Assembly: GCA_023101885.1 (NCBI GenBank)
Contig: JALPQD010000390.1
Location: 1,103,257-1,167,256 of the forward strand
Direction: 5' to 3'
Source: Typhlomys cinereus
Lineage: Eukaryota > Chordata > Mammalia > Rodentia > Platacanthomyidae
DNA: 64,000 nt
The notes below the pieces were generated by a model. The model had not been told where the DNA came from and made no database searches. It saw only the letters and a program-made list of their open reading frames with translations. Shown here piece after piece: positions 24,534-34,798 of the stretch (the first letter of the stretch is position 1; each line of letters begins with the position of its first letter). The translations under genes were made by a program, and so were the position numbers.

Positions 24534-26720
24534 GTGCACACAGAGGCAAATCCACACACATGCATACACAACCTATTGCAGCCAAAAAATACAACGAAAA
24601 TGAATTATGTAGAAAATAATGCTGCAGCCATATTCTAACAGAGTTCATCGTTAATATTCAAAATGTGCACACTGACTGCCAATCAGGAAATGATTTAACA
24701 ATAAAAGAAAATGTGACACCTGTTTGCACAACTGTTATTTCCAAAGAAGTTCTATTTCTAGCTTCTTTGCATTTATTTGACAAGTTCAGGGATGCAGTCA
24801 GTGAGTAGGTGCCATTTCTACCACATATCACCAGAAAACTCTTTCCCCAGCCTGTCTTTATCATGCTTTCATGTCTTCATGTGTCAGTGTGGGCTTTTAA
24901 CTGATTTGAATTTGATTCACCTGCATACAATTCTGAGGGAAGTTCTAAGGCTAAATCATGAGAAAGAAATCTTAAAAAACATAAAAGTCCATAGTCTTTC
25001 AGACAGAAAGAACAAAAAGAGTTCATGGAATCAAAGAGAAAAATAAAAGTGAATATCAAAACTGATACAGCTATGGAAAGAAAAATCAATATCATTCTAA
25101 AACTGCTCAATGCAGTGATACTGAGCCATATAGCTTGTATGTGATGGATTGGCATATCCATTAATAGCTTAAAATATTATCAAATGATGTTTTTTTCAAA
25201 ATATACATAAAACAGTGTAGCATCAGAGGGTTGTGTGACTGTCTTGACATACACATCCATAAACACATATGTGTACACACACACACATGCACAACACACA
25301 CAGATACACACATATATCATCCACAAAATAATCTGCTGCATATGTGAGAGTCTAGTAAGACATAATGTCTTCTGTAATCCTCAAAGGGCACATTCTTCTA
25401 TTTTCTATCATTGCCTTTTTGTGCCAAAAAATTAATAACACCAAAGTCAAAACAATAATATCTTGAAGACAGTTTTAAACATCAGTTGCATTTTTAAGTG
25501 ATGTTCAGAATGAAATAAAAAATATACCCATGTTTACAATGGCAAAAAGTTTAGAAACTTCATAAACATGATAGGCAAATTATATTACATAAGGAAAATA
25601 TCACCAATAGTCAACAGATGAATAAAACTCTAAAATTATATAATGCTCCTATTCTTACTTTGAAAATTGTAAAAACAGTAACAAATAACTAGTCTTTATC
25701 AATAATGAAAATAATATGAAGAAAATTAAAATTTCATGGATAACATATGCTAATAAAAATGTTAAGAATTTGTTACACTGAAAGTTTATTCTAAAACTGA
25801 ATTATATAATTCAAGGTCCAATAATTCCACTGTTTTATCATATGCATATCAACAGATACACATATGATTAGAATGCTTCTATTAGAATTTTCATAAGTTC
25901 TCCAGCTCACACATTAATGGGAAAATGGTTATATAAATGTCACACTTTCAGAGCCAGGTTTGAAGCTGTCCATTTATAAACTCTGGAATCAGCAGGCCAT
26001 GGAGATGGGAGCAGGGGTTTAAGATCACTTAAATCCAATATGAAACATCTGACATATTATCTTTAAAAATAAAATATGCACTCCTACAATAAAACTGTAC
26101 AACAAACCAAATGCACCATGAATATATGGAAAAAATCCCAAGTTAAGATGATCCAATGCTAGGTAATTGTGATTTTCATTAGTTCACAAATAAAACTGAA
26201 ATTTAAATGAGACAGTGTGTTTGAACCTTCCATTTCTATTTCAAAGTATATTTGGAAGGACATATTAACTGAATAAAAATATCTAGAGTACCATCAGTGA
26301 CCTGGAACTTGAAAACTATTTAATATTAATATATGAAGATATTTTCATGATGGGTGTGGCTTTGGATGTGAAGGGAACTTCATTTGGCATTGAAGAAAAT
26401 ATGCTGTATGTCAATTCAAGTACTGCACATAAGACACAAATGAAAATACACTTTGAAAACATCAGCTTTAACAGTTTAAATGGATGCTCTATTACAAGTA
26501 AATTTCCCTCAATTATAAAGCATATAAATTCATGTTAGAGTTTTTGTGGAAAACATGGTATTGGTCATAAATGGAATGACACGATGCCTCACCTCATGTG
26601 CCACAGTTGGGCAGTCACTGTTGTAGCAGCAGGTTTTTCAATGATGTTGATGGCTTTTCTGGTACTCACTGTGAATATGCTACCAAATCCAATGCTCTGG
26701 ACTTTAAATCTATTACGTTA
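23936..26720. other. Intergenic with microsatellites, no gene seen
   Basis: AT-rich sequence. It contains a compound (CG)n(CA)n microsatellite at about 24476-24530 and a CA-rich patch at 25273-25312. Open frames here are short and partly microsatellite-encoded. I see no gene or recognisable repeat in the rest. Confidence 0.6.
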
Positions 26721-26959
26721 GGGCTGCAGAGACGGCTCAGGGGTTAAAACTGTATCTCACAAATAGAAGGTCTTGAGTTCACATCCTAGGTCTCGCATAA
26801 AAAACACCACAAGGAAATGGAGCAACCTTCACTCCTCACCCTGATGGGCGGAGCCTGGGAAATCCCACAGTGAAGCAAAAAGGAGTAGAAGCAATCCAGG
26901 GTGATTCCTGAAATCACCTTGTTCCTCCACAGGGATATGCAGTGTCCTCTGATACACAC

Positions 26960-27007
<48 letters not shown>

Positions 27008-27040
27008 TAAAACTTTATAAGAAATAAAGGATCAATGGCT
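26721..27040 (+). mobile_element. tRNA-headed SINE (older subfamily)
   Basis: The head GGGCTGCAGAGACGGCTCAG with a degraded B-box is followed by the family body (GGGCGGAGCCTGGGAAATCCCA), a long (CA)n tract at 26956-27005, and an A-rich tail. It is more diverged than the copies at 3046 and 54309 and shares the GTGTCCTCTGATACAC junction with the copies at 18.1 and 43.5 kb. Confidence 0.8.
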
Positions 27041-27680
27041 TCTGAATAAGGAAGTAATAATATCTGTCTCACAAATATGCAGGGATCAGATTATATATTC
27101 TAGCATACAAAGCATCCGTCATATATTTTGCAAGAATAAGATTGTAATATTTTAAAGAAAAGATGAAAACAGTATCCTCTATTGTACTGTTATAATTTTA
27201 AATGTTGCAGTTTTATTGTGTTTAATGTTATGTCAAAGTATTTCTCATTGTACCATCAATGACTGATGCTGCATAAATGAATAAACAGACCCATTGAATT
27301 TATTCATGCCTCTCTGGATTAGAAAGATCATTTATAATTTTTGTGATCCCTTTTGTGAGCAATCACTACATTTCCCCCTAGGGAATAGGGAGGATATTCA
27401 GGGCAATTATCAGGAAAGTTTTAGCAAGCTTCTAGGTCTCTCAGATGATATAAATATAATAATCTCAGTTAACTGCATGTTTTGTTCTCCAGGGATTATC
27501 ACAGTGAGCAAGAAAGCAATAAATTGCTGACACCAGAAGAAAAATAAAGACAGCTTTAGGAAAAGAAAATTGACTTTATTCTGAAAGGTAAGCAGGTAAT
27601 AACTGTATCTGTTACTAACTGATACACATGTATATCTAGATAATTTCACATGACTCTTGGCTTCTGAACACAGATTTTTC

Positions 27681-27920
27681 TTAAATATCTGTGCCTCCAC
27701 TAATTTTCATTTATGTTGACCAAGATGCTGATTTTTCACTGACCAGAAACTGAGGGAACTGGGAAGGGAATCATTGTCTTCACAGAAGTTTTATATATTT
27801 TTCGCCTTCTCATGGAAATTCACTAAACAAAGAGGAATTACTCATTATTGAAATATTTTAAATCATAATTTTAGTTTGCAAATATATCCTTGTCTAAAAG
27901 AGTAAATTGACAGGACACAT
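27681..27920 (+). repeat. 240-bp direct repeat, copy 1
   Basis: Begins TTAAATATCTGTGCCTCCAC and ends GACAGGACACAT. It matches 28315-28554 with three base differences by eye and no length change. Flanks do not match. It contains several TAAT/ATTA cores (for example GGAATTACTCATTATTG). It resembles no mobile element I know and has no obvious terminal structure. Confidence 0.95.
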
Positions 27921-28314
27921 TAAATTTGAAATCTTTACATACATTCATTTAATCTTGATACATTTAGTAGCCTTTTAGGAATTGTTCATTTGCTGTTAAG
28001 ATATGAACCCCTATTATTTGAACAGATATCCTATATCCACTCTACCTATAAGAGATTCAAATGAGAAGAGGTCAGAAATATGATAACAATGCATAACAAA
28101 CCTTATATATGATTTTATACTGATAAAAGTTAAATTGTCCCTTATGTTTTATAATGTGGAACAGGTTTAATCTGTCTTTGAAAGTGATTTAAAATAACCT
28201 AAAAATTTTATAAATATCAAATAAACATATGCATTGATGTAACAGATATGACAGCTATGAGACCTAATAATTCATGCAACACTATAAAATGAGAAGTCTA
28301 ACCAGAATTAAGGA

Positions 28315-28554
28315 TTAAATATCTGTGCCTCCACTAATTTTCATTTATGTTGACCAAGATGCTGATTTTTCACTGACCAGAAACTGAGGAAACTGGGAAG
28401 GGAATCATTGTCTTCGGAGAAGTTTTATATATTTTTCGCCTTCTCATGGAAATTCACTAAACAAAGAGGAATTACTCATTATTGAAATATTTTAAATCAT
28501 AATTTTAGTTTGCAAATATATCCTTGTCTAAAAGAGTAAATTGACAGGACACAT
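28315..28554 (+). repeat. 240-bp direct repeat, copy 2
   Basis: Second copy, 634 bp downstream of the first and about 830 bp upstream of the OR8K-like coding start at 29386. The differences are GAGGAAACT for GAGGGAACT and CTTCGGAG for CTTCACAG. Confidence 0.95.
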
Positions 28555-28940
28555 GATTTGAAAATTTTCAAGTAAATATATTCTCCTACACACTTTTATC
28601 TGTATTATGACATTCTTCAGGAAAGTGCAAAATTAAGTAATAAAAGTCTTTTAATGTTGATGCATCAGCAGGAATGTATTCAAATATCACATCTAGAAGC
28701 TTGTACTGAGCTGTATTTTATCAAAAGAAAGCAAAAAAATTGTAAACATAATTAAGACATATTAATTAATTTTAAATGTCAATGAATCATACAAATCATA
28801 TTGCTTTGACCACATTTATGTAAATATTCTTTTATAAATATCTTTTATATTCTATTTATTTTGAATATTTAAAAATATTATCTAAAATCTTGAACAACAT
28901 GCATTTAATGTACATGTTTATTTAACATATGTTTAATGTT

Positions 28941-29105
28941 ATTTCTTCCTCATGGGGTATGAATGGAAGGAGGAAAGGCGAAAGAATGTAATGAGGGCTG
29001 ACAGAGTAGGGGAGGAGAGAGAGAGAGGAGGAAGTGCCTATTGAGCTTTTATGATTAGGACAAAATATAATATGGGAAAAAAATAAAACCCAATACTTAA
29101 AAATG
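28941..29105 (+). mobile_element. Old L1 3'-end fragment
   Basis: A purine-rich stretch is followed by GTGCCTATTGAGCTTTTATGATTAGGA and an A-rich, AATAAA-bearing end. The same order occurs at 40.6-40.83 kb, and it parallels the sense-strand 3' end of the L1 copies in this window (purine-rich block, then ACCTGTTAATTTGTATGAGC, then A tail). Confidence 0.6.
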
Positions 29106-29360
29106 AAATTAAGACTTTTATACAAATTAATTCTCCTATTTAATATTTGCCTTTACATATTTTTAAGAGGACATGATCACTTCACAAATTCAACCAATGA
29201 TATCAGTGAATGTCTTTACAAGAATACCCCTTGTATTCTTTCACTAAGTAGAATGAACTAAAAATTAATGTACTTTTGAATCAAAAGTATAAGTTGTTTT
29301 TCAATAATATACAGATATGTTACTATGTGGCACTATATCAAAATATAAAAGAAACCTCTT

Positions 29361-29370
29361 CTTCCAAAAG
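29361..29370 (+). promoter_or_regulatory. Likely 3' splice site of the OR coding exon
   Basis: CTTCCAAAAG, preceded by ACCTCTT, gives a pyrimidine-rich tract and AG 15 bases before the start codon. OR genes usually join non-coding 5' exons to one coding exon at such a site. Confidence 0.5.
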
Positions 29371-29385
29371 AGACAAGTGGATGCA

Positions 29386-30327
29386 ATGGGAAAATGGAAT
29401 GTCACAGCATTTCCAGAATTCGTTCTTATGGGCGTGACCCAGAGGCCTGAGCTTCAGCTTCCCCTCTTTGGGGTCTTCCTCATCGTCTACACAGTCACAG
29501 TGGTGGGAAACCTGGGCATGATCATTTTGACCAAGCTGGACTCCCACCTTCACACACCCATGTACTTCTTCATCAGACACCTGGCTTTCATCGATCTTGG
29601 CAATTCTACAGTCATTTGTCCCAAGATGATGGTGAACTTCGTTGTGGAACAAAATACCATTTCTTTCTATGCATGTGCCACCCAGTTGGCATTTTTCCTT
29701 TTGTTCATAATCAGTGAGTTCTTTATCTTGTCTGCAATGGCCTATGACCGCTACGCAGCCATTTGCAACCCGCTGCTCTACAACATTATCATGTCTCAGA
29801 GAATTTGTCATATGCTTGTGGACATCCCATATTTGTACAGTGCATTTCAGGCTTTGCTGTTCACTTGTAAGATTTTCACATTGAGCTTCTGTGGCTCAAA
29901 TGTCATCAGTCACTTCTATTGTGATGACGTTCCTTTGTTACCTATGTTATGTTCAGGTGCACAGGAGATACAAGTGCTGATCATATTTTTTTCAGCATTT
30001 AATTTGATCTCATCCCTCCTGGTGGTGCTAGGATCTTACACTATGATTCTGCTAACCATATGCAGAATGCACTCAACAGAAGGCAAGAGAAAAGCATTCT
30101 CCACCTGTGGCTCTCACCTGACTGTGGTGACTGTGTTCTATGGGACTCTGCTCTTCATGTACTTGCAGCCCAGGTCTACCCACTCCTTGGAGACCGATAC
30201 AATTGCCTCTGTGTTTTACACATTGGTGATCCCCATGCTGAACCCTTTGATTTACAGCTTAAGGAACAAAGAAGTTAAAAATGCCTTTTACCGCGTATTT
30301 AAGAATCCATGCAAATTTCTTACTTAG
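29386..30327 (+). CDS. Or8k: Olfactory receptor, OR8K-like
   Basis: A 313-residue seven-transmembrane odorant receptor of olfactory sensory neuron cilia, coupling to Golf and adenylate cyclase in this family. It has an N-glycosylation site at N5 (NVT), GN at 41-42 in TM1, LHTPMYFF at 55-62, MAYDRYAAIC at 118-127, the extracellular loop 2 cysteines including SHFYCDD (about 175-181), KAFSTCGSH at 236-244 and [18 protein letters not shown] at 283-300. The Met at 29386 was chosen over the upstream in-frame one (29317) because it gives the standard N-terminus and lies just after a splice-site-like AG. One oddity: MAYDRYAAIC has alanine where most receptors have valine. The remainder is intact. Subfamily assignment rests on remembered OR8K features. 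Confidence 0.95.
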   Translation: MGKWNVTAFPEFVLMGVTQRPELQLPLFGVFLIVYTVTVVGNLGMIILTKLDSHLHTPMYFFIRHLAFIDLGNSTVICPKMMVNFVVEQNTISFYACATQLAFFLLFIISEFFILSAMAYDRYAAICNPLLYNIIMSQRICHMLVDIPYLYSAFQALLFTCKIFTLSFCGSNVISHFYCDDVPLLPMLCSGAQEIQVLIIFFSAFNLISSLLVVLGSYTMILLTICRMHSTEGKRKAFSTCGSHLTVVTVFYGTLLFMYLQPRSTHSLETDTIASVFYTLVIPMLNPLIYSLRNKEVKNAFYRVFKNPCKFLT

Positions 30328-30328
30328 T

Positions 30329-30356
30329 GTTTGCTATAGAAAGTTTTATAGCAAAC
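30329..30356 (+). other. Perfect 10-bp hairpin right after the OR stop codon
   Basis: GTTTGCTATA, an 8-nt loop, then TATAGCAAAC, starting two bases after the TAG stop. In the mRNA this is the first element of the 3' UTR. Confidence 0.8.
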
Positions 30357-31276
30357 GTGATGAATATACTTCTTTGTTTCTGTAGGCCATCGAGATAGAC
30401 AATTTGATATTTTGTCCTCAAATCTTTCATCTCATTTAATTTTGTAATTTCTAATCTCTCTTTTACTTTAGAGCTAATTGAACATGAAATCACCTTACAA
30501 AATATATATTTTTTATTTCATTAGTATTAACTATAGCACTTAAGCTACACTTCGGGTTTCCACAATCTCTAATGTTCCTGAAGCTTGTAACCTTTTGCTG
30601 GTCATCTTTCTTTTGACACCTATTTCTGATTAAATGTATCAATTCATGAAATTTTCTTGTATTTTAGATTCTGTAGATGTGAGATCATGCTGTACTTCTT
30701 ATTTTCCTTTACTATTACCTCTTATAGGCTCATTCATGTCACTACATATACCATTTGCTTCTGTTCTTAAAGCACAGAAATATTTCCATATGTTTATAAC
30801 ATTATGCATGCAATTTATGGATCTATGTACTAATGCACACTGTGTCTTGTGCTGTCATCATTGTGTATAATTCTGAAACTATAATATGAGAATAAAAATA
30901 TCTTCATCTCATTGTGAATATATTTTGGTGGTATTTGCTCAAAGGGAAACGCTAGAGTATGTTGTACTTTTATTTCTATTATCTTTAGTATCATTCATGT
31001 TCTTTTATACAAAGTAACATGTTTTTCATTTCCTCTCAGTGACATGGCCACTAAAAGTATACAGTAGTTTTCCTCTTTTCACATCTTGTTTATACTTATG
31101 GTCTCTACCTTTTTTATTATAGATATTCTTATGATCAATGTCAGAACCTAATTGGTTATGAACTGTAACTCTTTTAGTGTGTCATTAATTTTTGTTGGGC
31201 TTTATTATTCATCAAAGACAGTAGCCTATAGTGATCTTTTTTTACTTTATAAGATATTATTATTAGGATTTGTATG
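30357..31276. other. OR 3' flank, no gene seen
   Basis: AT-rich. The OR transcript's 3' UTR probably lies here (AATAAA-like AGAATAAAAATA at about 30889), but no end can be fixed from sequence. Confidence 0.45.
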
Positions 31277-31282
31277 TACTTG

Positions 31283-31727
31283 TGTGGCACTATCGATTCA
31301 GGGAGACCCTAGCCTGGCTCCAGAATCCAAGAGATCTGGCTACAGACAAGCCTGAATAAGGAACCATACAGGCAGAGGAATGGACAACTAATGGGCAGAG
31401 AAATGAACAACCAATAGGAGGGGGGATAAACAACCAATGGGAAATGGCCATCTAACCTGGACACCCAGTAAACCGCTAAATGATTGGTGGCTGCTCTCCC
31501 CCCTCCTCTGAGCACAGAGGTGGCCACACCTGATTGGACCCCGAGCCTATGTAAGCCCAAACACTTCCTAAGTAAAGTTTAGTCTGCGGCCAACTCCTCC
31601 TCTGCGTGCTGCTTCTTGCTTGACTCCCAGGGTCTGGGCGGTGGCCGGCTCGCCCATTCGCCTGGTGCCCACAAGGCCCCGCTGCTTCCCTCTTTCCCCG
31701 GCTGGCCCAGCGGGGGATTCAGCAACA
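31283..31727 (+). mobile_element. Solo LTR, 6-bp target duplication (class II type)
   Basis: A 445-bp LTR running TGTGGC...CAACA, flanked by TACTTG at 31277-31282 and 31728-31733. It holds CCAAT-type boxes (AACCAATAGG, CAACCAATGG), and a C/T-rich segment ends in GGGGGATTCAGCAACA. No internal retroviral sequence adjoins it, so it is a solo LTR. A 6-bp duplication is typical of class II (ERVK-like) integrases. A diverged relative in the opposite orientation is at 45172-45587. Confidence 0.9.
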
Positions 31728-31825
31728 TACTTGTGTGTATAATGCATATTTAGCTGTATATGACATGTACATGTACATGTGTGCATTTGAAGCGGCATGT
31801 TCCATCACTCTCAACCCTATTCTTA

Positions 31826-31828
<3 letters not shown>

Positions 31829-31912
<84 letters not shown>
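31829..31912. repeat. Compound (TG)n(AG)n microsatellite
   Basis: About 36 bp of TG followed directly by about 48 bp of AG dinucleotides, uninterrupted and therefore likely polymorphic. Confidence 0.95.
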
Positions 31913-31914
<2 letters not shown>

Positions 31915-31954
31915 CTGGATAACCAAATGTGACATCAAGAAAAGTCCTGGACAG

Positions 31955-33238
31955 ATTTGTTTAGTTGTATGCTGCTTTTATTATGTTGATATAAGCTTTT
32001 TACATTCCAGCCGTCTCTCATGTTTTGATCATAAAAGAATGTTGGATCTTGTCAAAAGCTTTTTCTGCATCTGTCAAGAGTATCATGAGGTCTTGGATTT
32101 CGAAGGTTTATATGATGGATTACCTTTATTGATTTGTATATGCTGAAGTAAGTTTGTGTGCCTGGGATAAACCTTACTTGATCACTGTGAATGATCTCGT
32201 TTATATGTTTTTGAATCCAATTTGCTAAGATTTTGTTGAGAATCTTTGCATCTATGTTCATAAAAGAGATTGGCCTATAATTTTTTAAGTGTATCTTTAG
32301 TAGGTTTGGGGATTAGTATGATATTAGCTTCATTGAGGAACAATTGTGTTAGTTGTGCTTTAAATGTCTGGTAGGATTCTATGCTGAATCATCTATTCCA
32401 GGACATTTTTTGGTGGGAGGATTTGAGATTATTTCATCAATTTCCTCATTTGTTATAGAACTATTTAAGTAATTCAAAACTTCCTGATCAATTTAGGTAA
32501 GTTGTGCTTACTCAGGAATTCATCCATTTATTTTGTGTTATCAAATGTCATGGAATATAATTTTTTGAAATATAACCTTATAATTCTCTGAATTTCTTGG
32601 GTATCAGTTGTGATATCTCCATAATTTCTAATTTTGTTAATTTGAGTTTTCTTTTTCTTCATTTGGTTAACTTGCTAGGGATGTATCAATCTTAATGATT
32701 TTTTTCAAAGAACCAGCATTTTGTCAGGTACTAACCTTTTAGGACTGCTTTCATTGTGTCCCAGAGAACTTGATGTGTTGCATTTTCATTATCATTCACT
32801 TCTAGGAAATCTTGAATTTCCTTTTTGGTTTCTTTCTGAATCCACTTCTCATTCAGCATCATAGTGTTTGATTTCCAAGAGTTAGTGTATTTTCTGATAT
32901 TTATTGTGTTGTGGATGTCAAGCTTTAGACCATGGTGTTCTGATAGGATACAGGCTATAATTTCTAATTTTCTGTATATTTGAAGATTCATTTTGTGGCC
33001 CAATATGTAGTCTATTTTGGAGAAAGTTCTGTGGGCTGCTGTGAAGAATGTATATTCCTTAGTAGTTGGATGAAAGGTTCAATAGAAATCTGTTGAGTCC
33101 ATTTCAGTAATGGTTTAATTTAGCTCCAATGTGCCTCTTTTGAGTTTTTGACCTGTTGATCTAGCCCATGTTGAGGTTTGGGTATTAAAATCCCAAACTA
33201 TTACCCTTTTGGGATCTATTTCTTGTTTTAGACATTAT
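31955..33238 (-). mobile_element. L1 ORF2 segment, inverted 5' part of one L1
   Basis: On the minus strand this aligns to L1 ORF2 from the endonuclease (ILGDFN-like region near 33.2 kb) to the early reverse transcriptase (near 32.0 kb), in broken frames (32731-33003, 32052-32261). At about 33239 it joins directly to the ORF2 C-terminus and 3' UTR on the plus strand. Opposed halves with loss of the sequence between are the signature of 5' inversion by twin priming. Confidence 0.8.
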
Positions 33239-33849
33239 AGTGAAGTATCCCAGACACAGATAGTTAGACATGTATGTACTACCTAATGTGTGGATCCTAA
33301 TTCCAAACATACTTAATGACATATTCAAAAGTAAATCTCTGTAATACCCACTGTAATCACAAAGGATTATAAACAGGAGGGAAGGGGAAGTAGGACATTA
33401 AAAGAAACAAGATAGGGGATCATGCTTCAGTAGAGAAAACTGGCATGTAAGTAGCAAGACATCTGCTGCAGCTCACTCTCACTTCCCTTCCAGGTCACTT
33501 GGACTGAAGAGGTTTGATCCCACAATCAGGGAGGGTTTAGGGACTGGCAGATAGATGGTAACCATCCTGCAAATGGGACACTGACACCCCTCCCACCTGC
33601 TGTGTCCTACTCCTATTCTTCCATCTACCTTTGAGTCTCCTCTTATATTAAGATCCTCGTTTAAAGAGTCTTTTGTCTTTGGTTAGGAGGTGACTTTCGG
33701 TACCAATCTGGATGCAGCTAAGGGCAGTGCAAGAAAAGCAAAATTGTAAACAACAAACCATAATTCAGAACAGAACACAATCTTAGAAGAGGGGCCAACA
33801 AGATTGTAACAGCCTAAAGATGGGGAGGACCAACTATATATATTCAAGA
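33239..33849 (+). mobile_element. L1 ORF2 tail and 3' UTR, plus orientation
   Basis: Starts in the last codons of ORF2 (GAAGTATCCCAGACACAG, complement of the same place in other copies) and runs through the 3' UTR to the ERV insertion at 33849/33850. The remainder continues at 39877. The last four bases, AAGA, form the left ERV target duplication. Confidence 0.88.
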
Positions 33850-34241
33850 TGTGGAACCCAGGTTCCCGCTGTGAAGCCCAAGTTCCCGCCGGCGCAAAAT
33901 TCAAATCTCCCACCGGCGCCAAACTCTCCCGCCGGCGCCAACTCACTGCATGCCGGGAACTGCCCAGGGCAAGGTTATCGGCCAGAACATCTGTAAACTG
34001 ACTCAACTTCCTTGTGTATAGTGAAAATATTTACAGAATGTATTTGCTCAAGGCAGTTGCTTTTCCTATAAAAACCTTGCCCCAAATTCAGTCGGGGCCG
34101 TTCTCCTATGCCTGAGCAGGGAGGCGGTCCTAGCTAGCTAGATTAATAAATCTTGCCTCATGCCTTTACAGCAACCCAGCGGTTCTCGTGTCTCCTTCGG
34201 GGATCTGGGTAAGGGGCCCAAAGGGAACTTCGGTTCCAACA
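33850..34241 (+). repeat. 5' LTR of the provirus
   Basis: TGTGGAACCC...TTCCAACA, 392 bp. U3 carries three GC-rich direct repeats (33877-33943). TATAAAA is at 34067-34073 and the polyadenylation signal AATAAA at 34145-34150, so U3-R-U5 order is normal and transcription should start near 34095-34100. The single difference from the 3' LTR is A against G in TTGCCTC(A/G)TGCC, near 34160. Confidence 0.96.
33877..33943 (+). promoter_or_regulatory. Triple GC-rich motif in U3 (E2F-like)
   Basis: TTCCCGCCGGCGCAAAA, then TCCCACCGGCGCCAAA, then TCCCGCCGGCGCCAAC, spaced about 22-24 bp. The first contains TTCCCGCC, the core of E2F sites. The repeat is shared by both LTRs. Function is inferred. Confidence 0.6.
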
Positions 34242-34243
34242 TA

Positions 34244-34261
34244 TGGGGGCTCGTCCGGGAT
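34244..34261 (+). promoter_or_regulatory. Primer binding site, tRNA-Pro type
   Basis: TGGGGGCTCGTCCGGGAT, two bases after the LTR end. This is the 18-nt site known from gammaretroviruses primed by tRNA-Pro, and it appears undamaged. Confidence 0.93.
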
Positions 34262-34301
34262 GCCCCTGACCCAACTCGGAGGAGCCGACGACCAGGGTTG
34301 G

Positions 34302-34309
34302 AGGTAAGT
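34302..34309 (+). promoter_or_regulatory. Likely major splice donor in the leader
   Basis: GAG|GTAAGT at 34301-34309 is a near-ideal 5' splice site 43 bases after the primer binding site, where gammaretroviruses place theirs. Three further GTAAGC sites open the repeat units at 34436, 34557 and 34681. Confidence 0.65.
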
Positions 34310-34435
34310 GGAGCTCCTGAATTGTCTTGTGTCTTGTGCATTGTGCATTGTGTATTGTGTCTGTGTTCTCTCGTGTCAGTTTCTTCTCCGGGCGTGGACA
34401 GACGTGTCCGCGACCTCGCGGGGGGCAGCAGGGGG

Positions 34436-34798
34436 TAAGCCGCAGTTGGATGGTATTCCCAACTAGGCTCAGTTGGACGGTATTCCCAGCTGAACTCCCC
34501 CGTAAGGCTTGGGCAATTGGACGGTATTCCCAATTGAACCCAACCCTGTCGACGGGGTAAGCCGCAGTTGAATGGTATTCCCAACTAGGCTCAGTTGGAC
34601 GGTATTCCCAGCTGAACTCCCCCGTAAGGCTTGGGCAATTGGACGGTATTCCCAATTGAACCCAACCCTGTCGACAGGGGGTAAGCCGCAGTTGGATGGT
34701 ATTCCCAACTAGGTTCAGTTGGACGGTATTCCCAGCTGAACTCCCCCATAAGGCTTGGGCAATTGGACGGTATTCCCAATTGTGCCCAACCCTGTTCG
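34436..34798 (+). repeat. Leader tandem repeat: 3 units, 9 hairpins
   Basis: Three units of about 121-124 bp begin at 34436, 34557 and 34681. Each unit holds three hairpins with a shared 9-nt loop A(C/T)GGTATTC. Positions: 34444-34464, 34470-34492, 34514-34536; 34566-34586, 34592-34614, 34636-34658; 34690-34710, 34716-34738, 34760-34782. Stems are AGTTGG/CCAACT, CAGTTGG/CCAGCTG (one G-U) and CAATTGG/CCAATTG, so pairing is kept while bases change. The first stem of unit 2 has one lost pair (GTTGA). The place, between primer site and gag, is where gammaretroviral packaging and dimer signals lie. Confidence 0.93.

Larger units (their letters stand above)
27041..28940. other. Intergenic, holds a 240-bp direct repeat
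   Basis: AT-rich, with no gene seen. The only structure is the pair of near-identical 240-bp segments listed separately. Confidence 0.6.

Noticed and set aside
24231..24648. Cysteine/valine-rich small proteins
   Set aside because: Encoded by the CA microsatellite; the same kind of frame occurs at every TG/CA tract in the window.
29338..29811. Antisense open frame of 157 codons over the first OR8K gene
   Set aside because: Shadow of the receptor; similar shadows occur opposite the other OR genes (54721-55119, 63430-63663).
34436..34798. CRISPR-like repeat-spacer pattern
   Set aside because: Regular short repeats lie in a mammalian retroviral leader; the units are tandem with no unique spacers.
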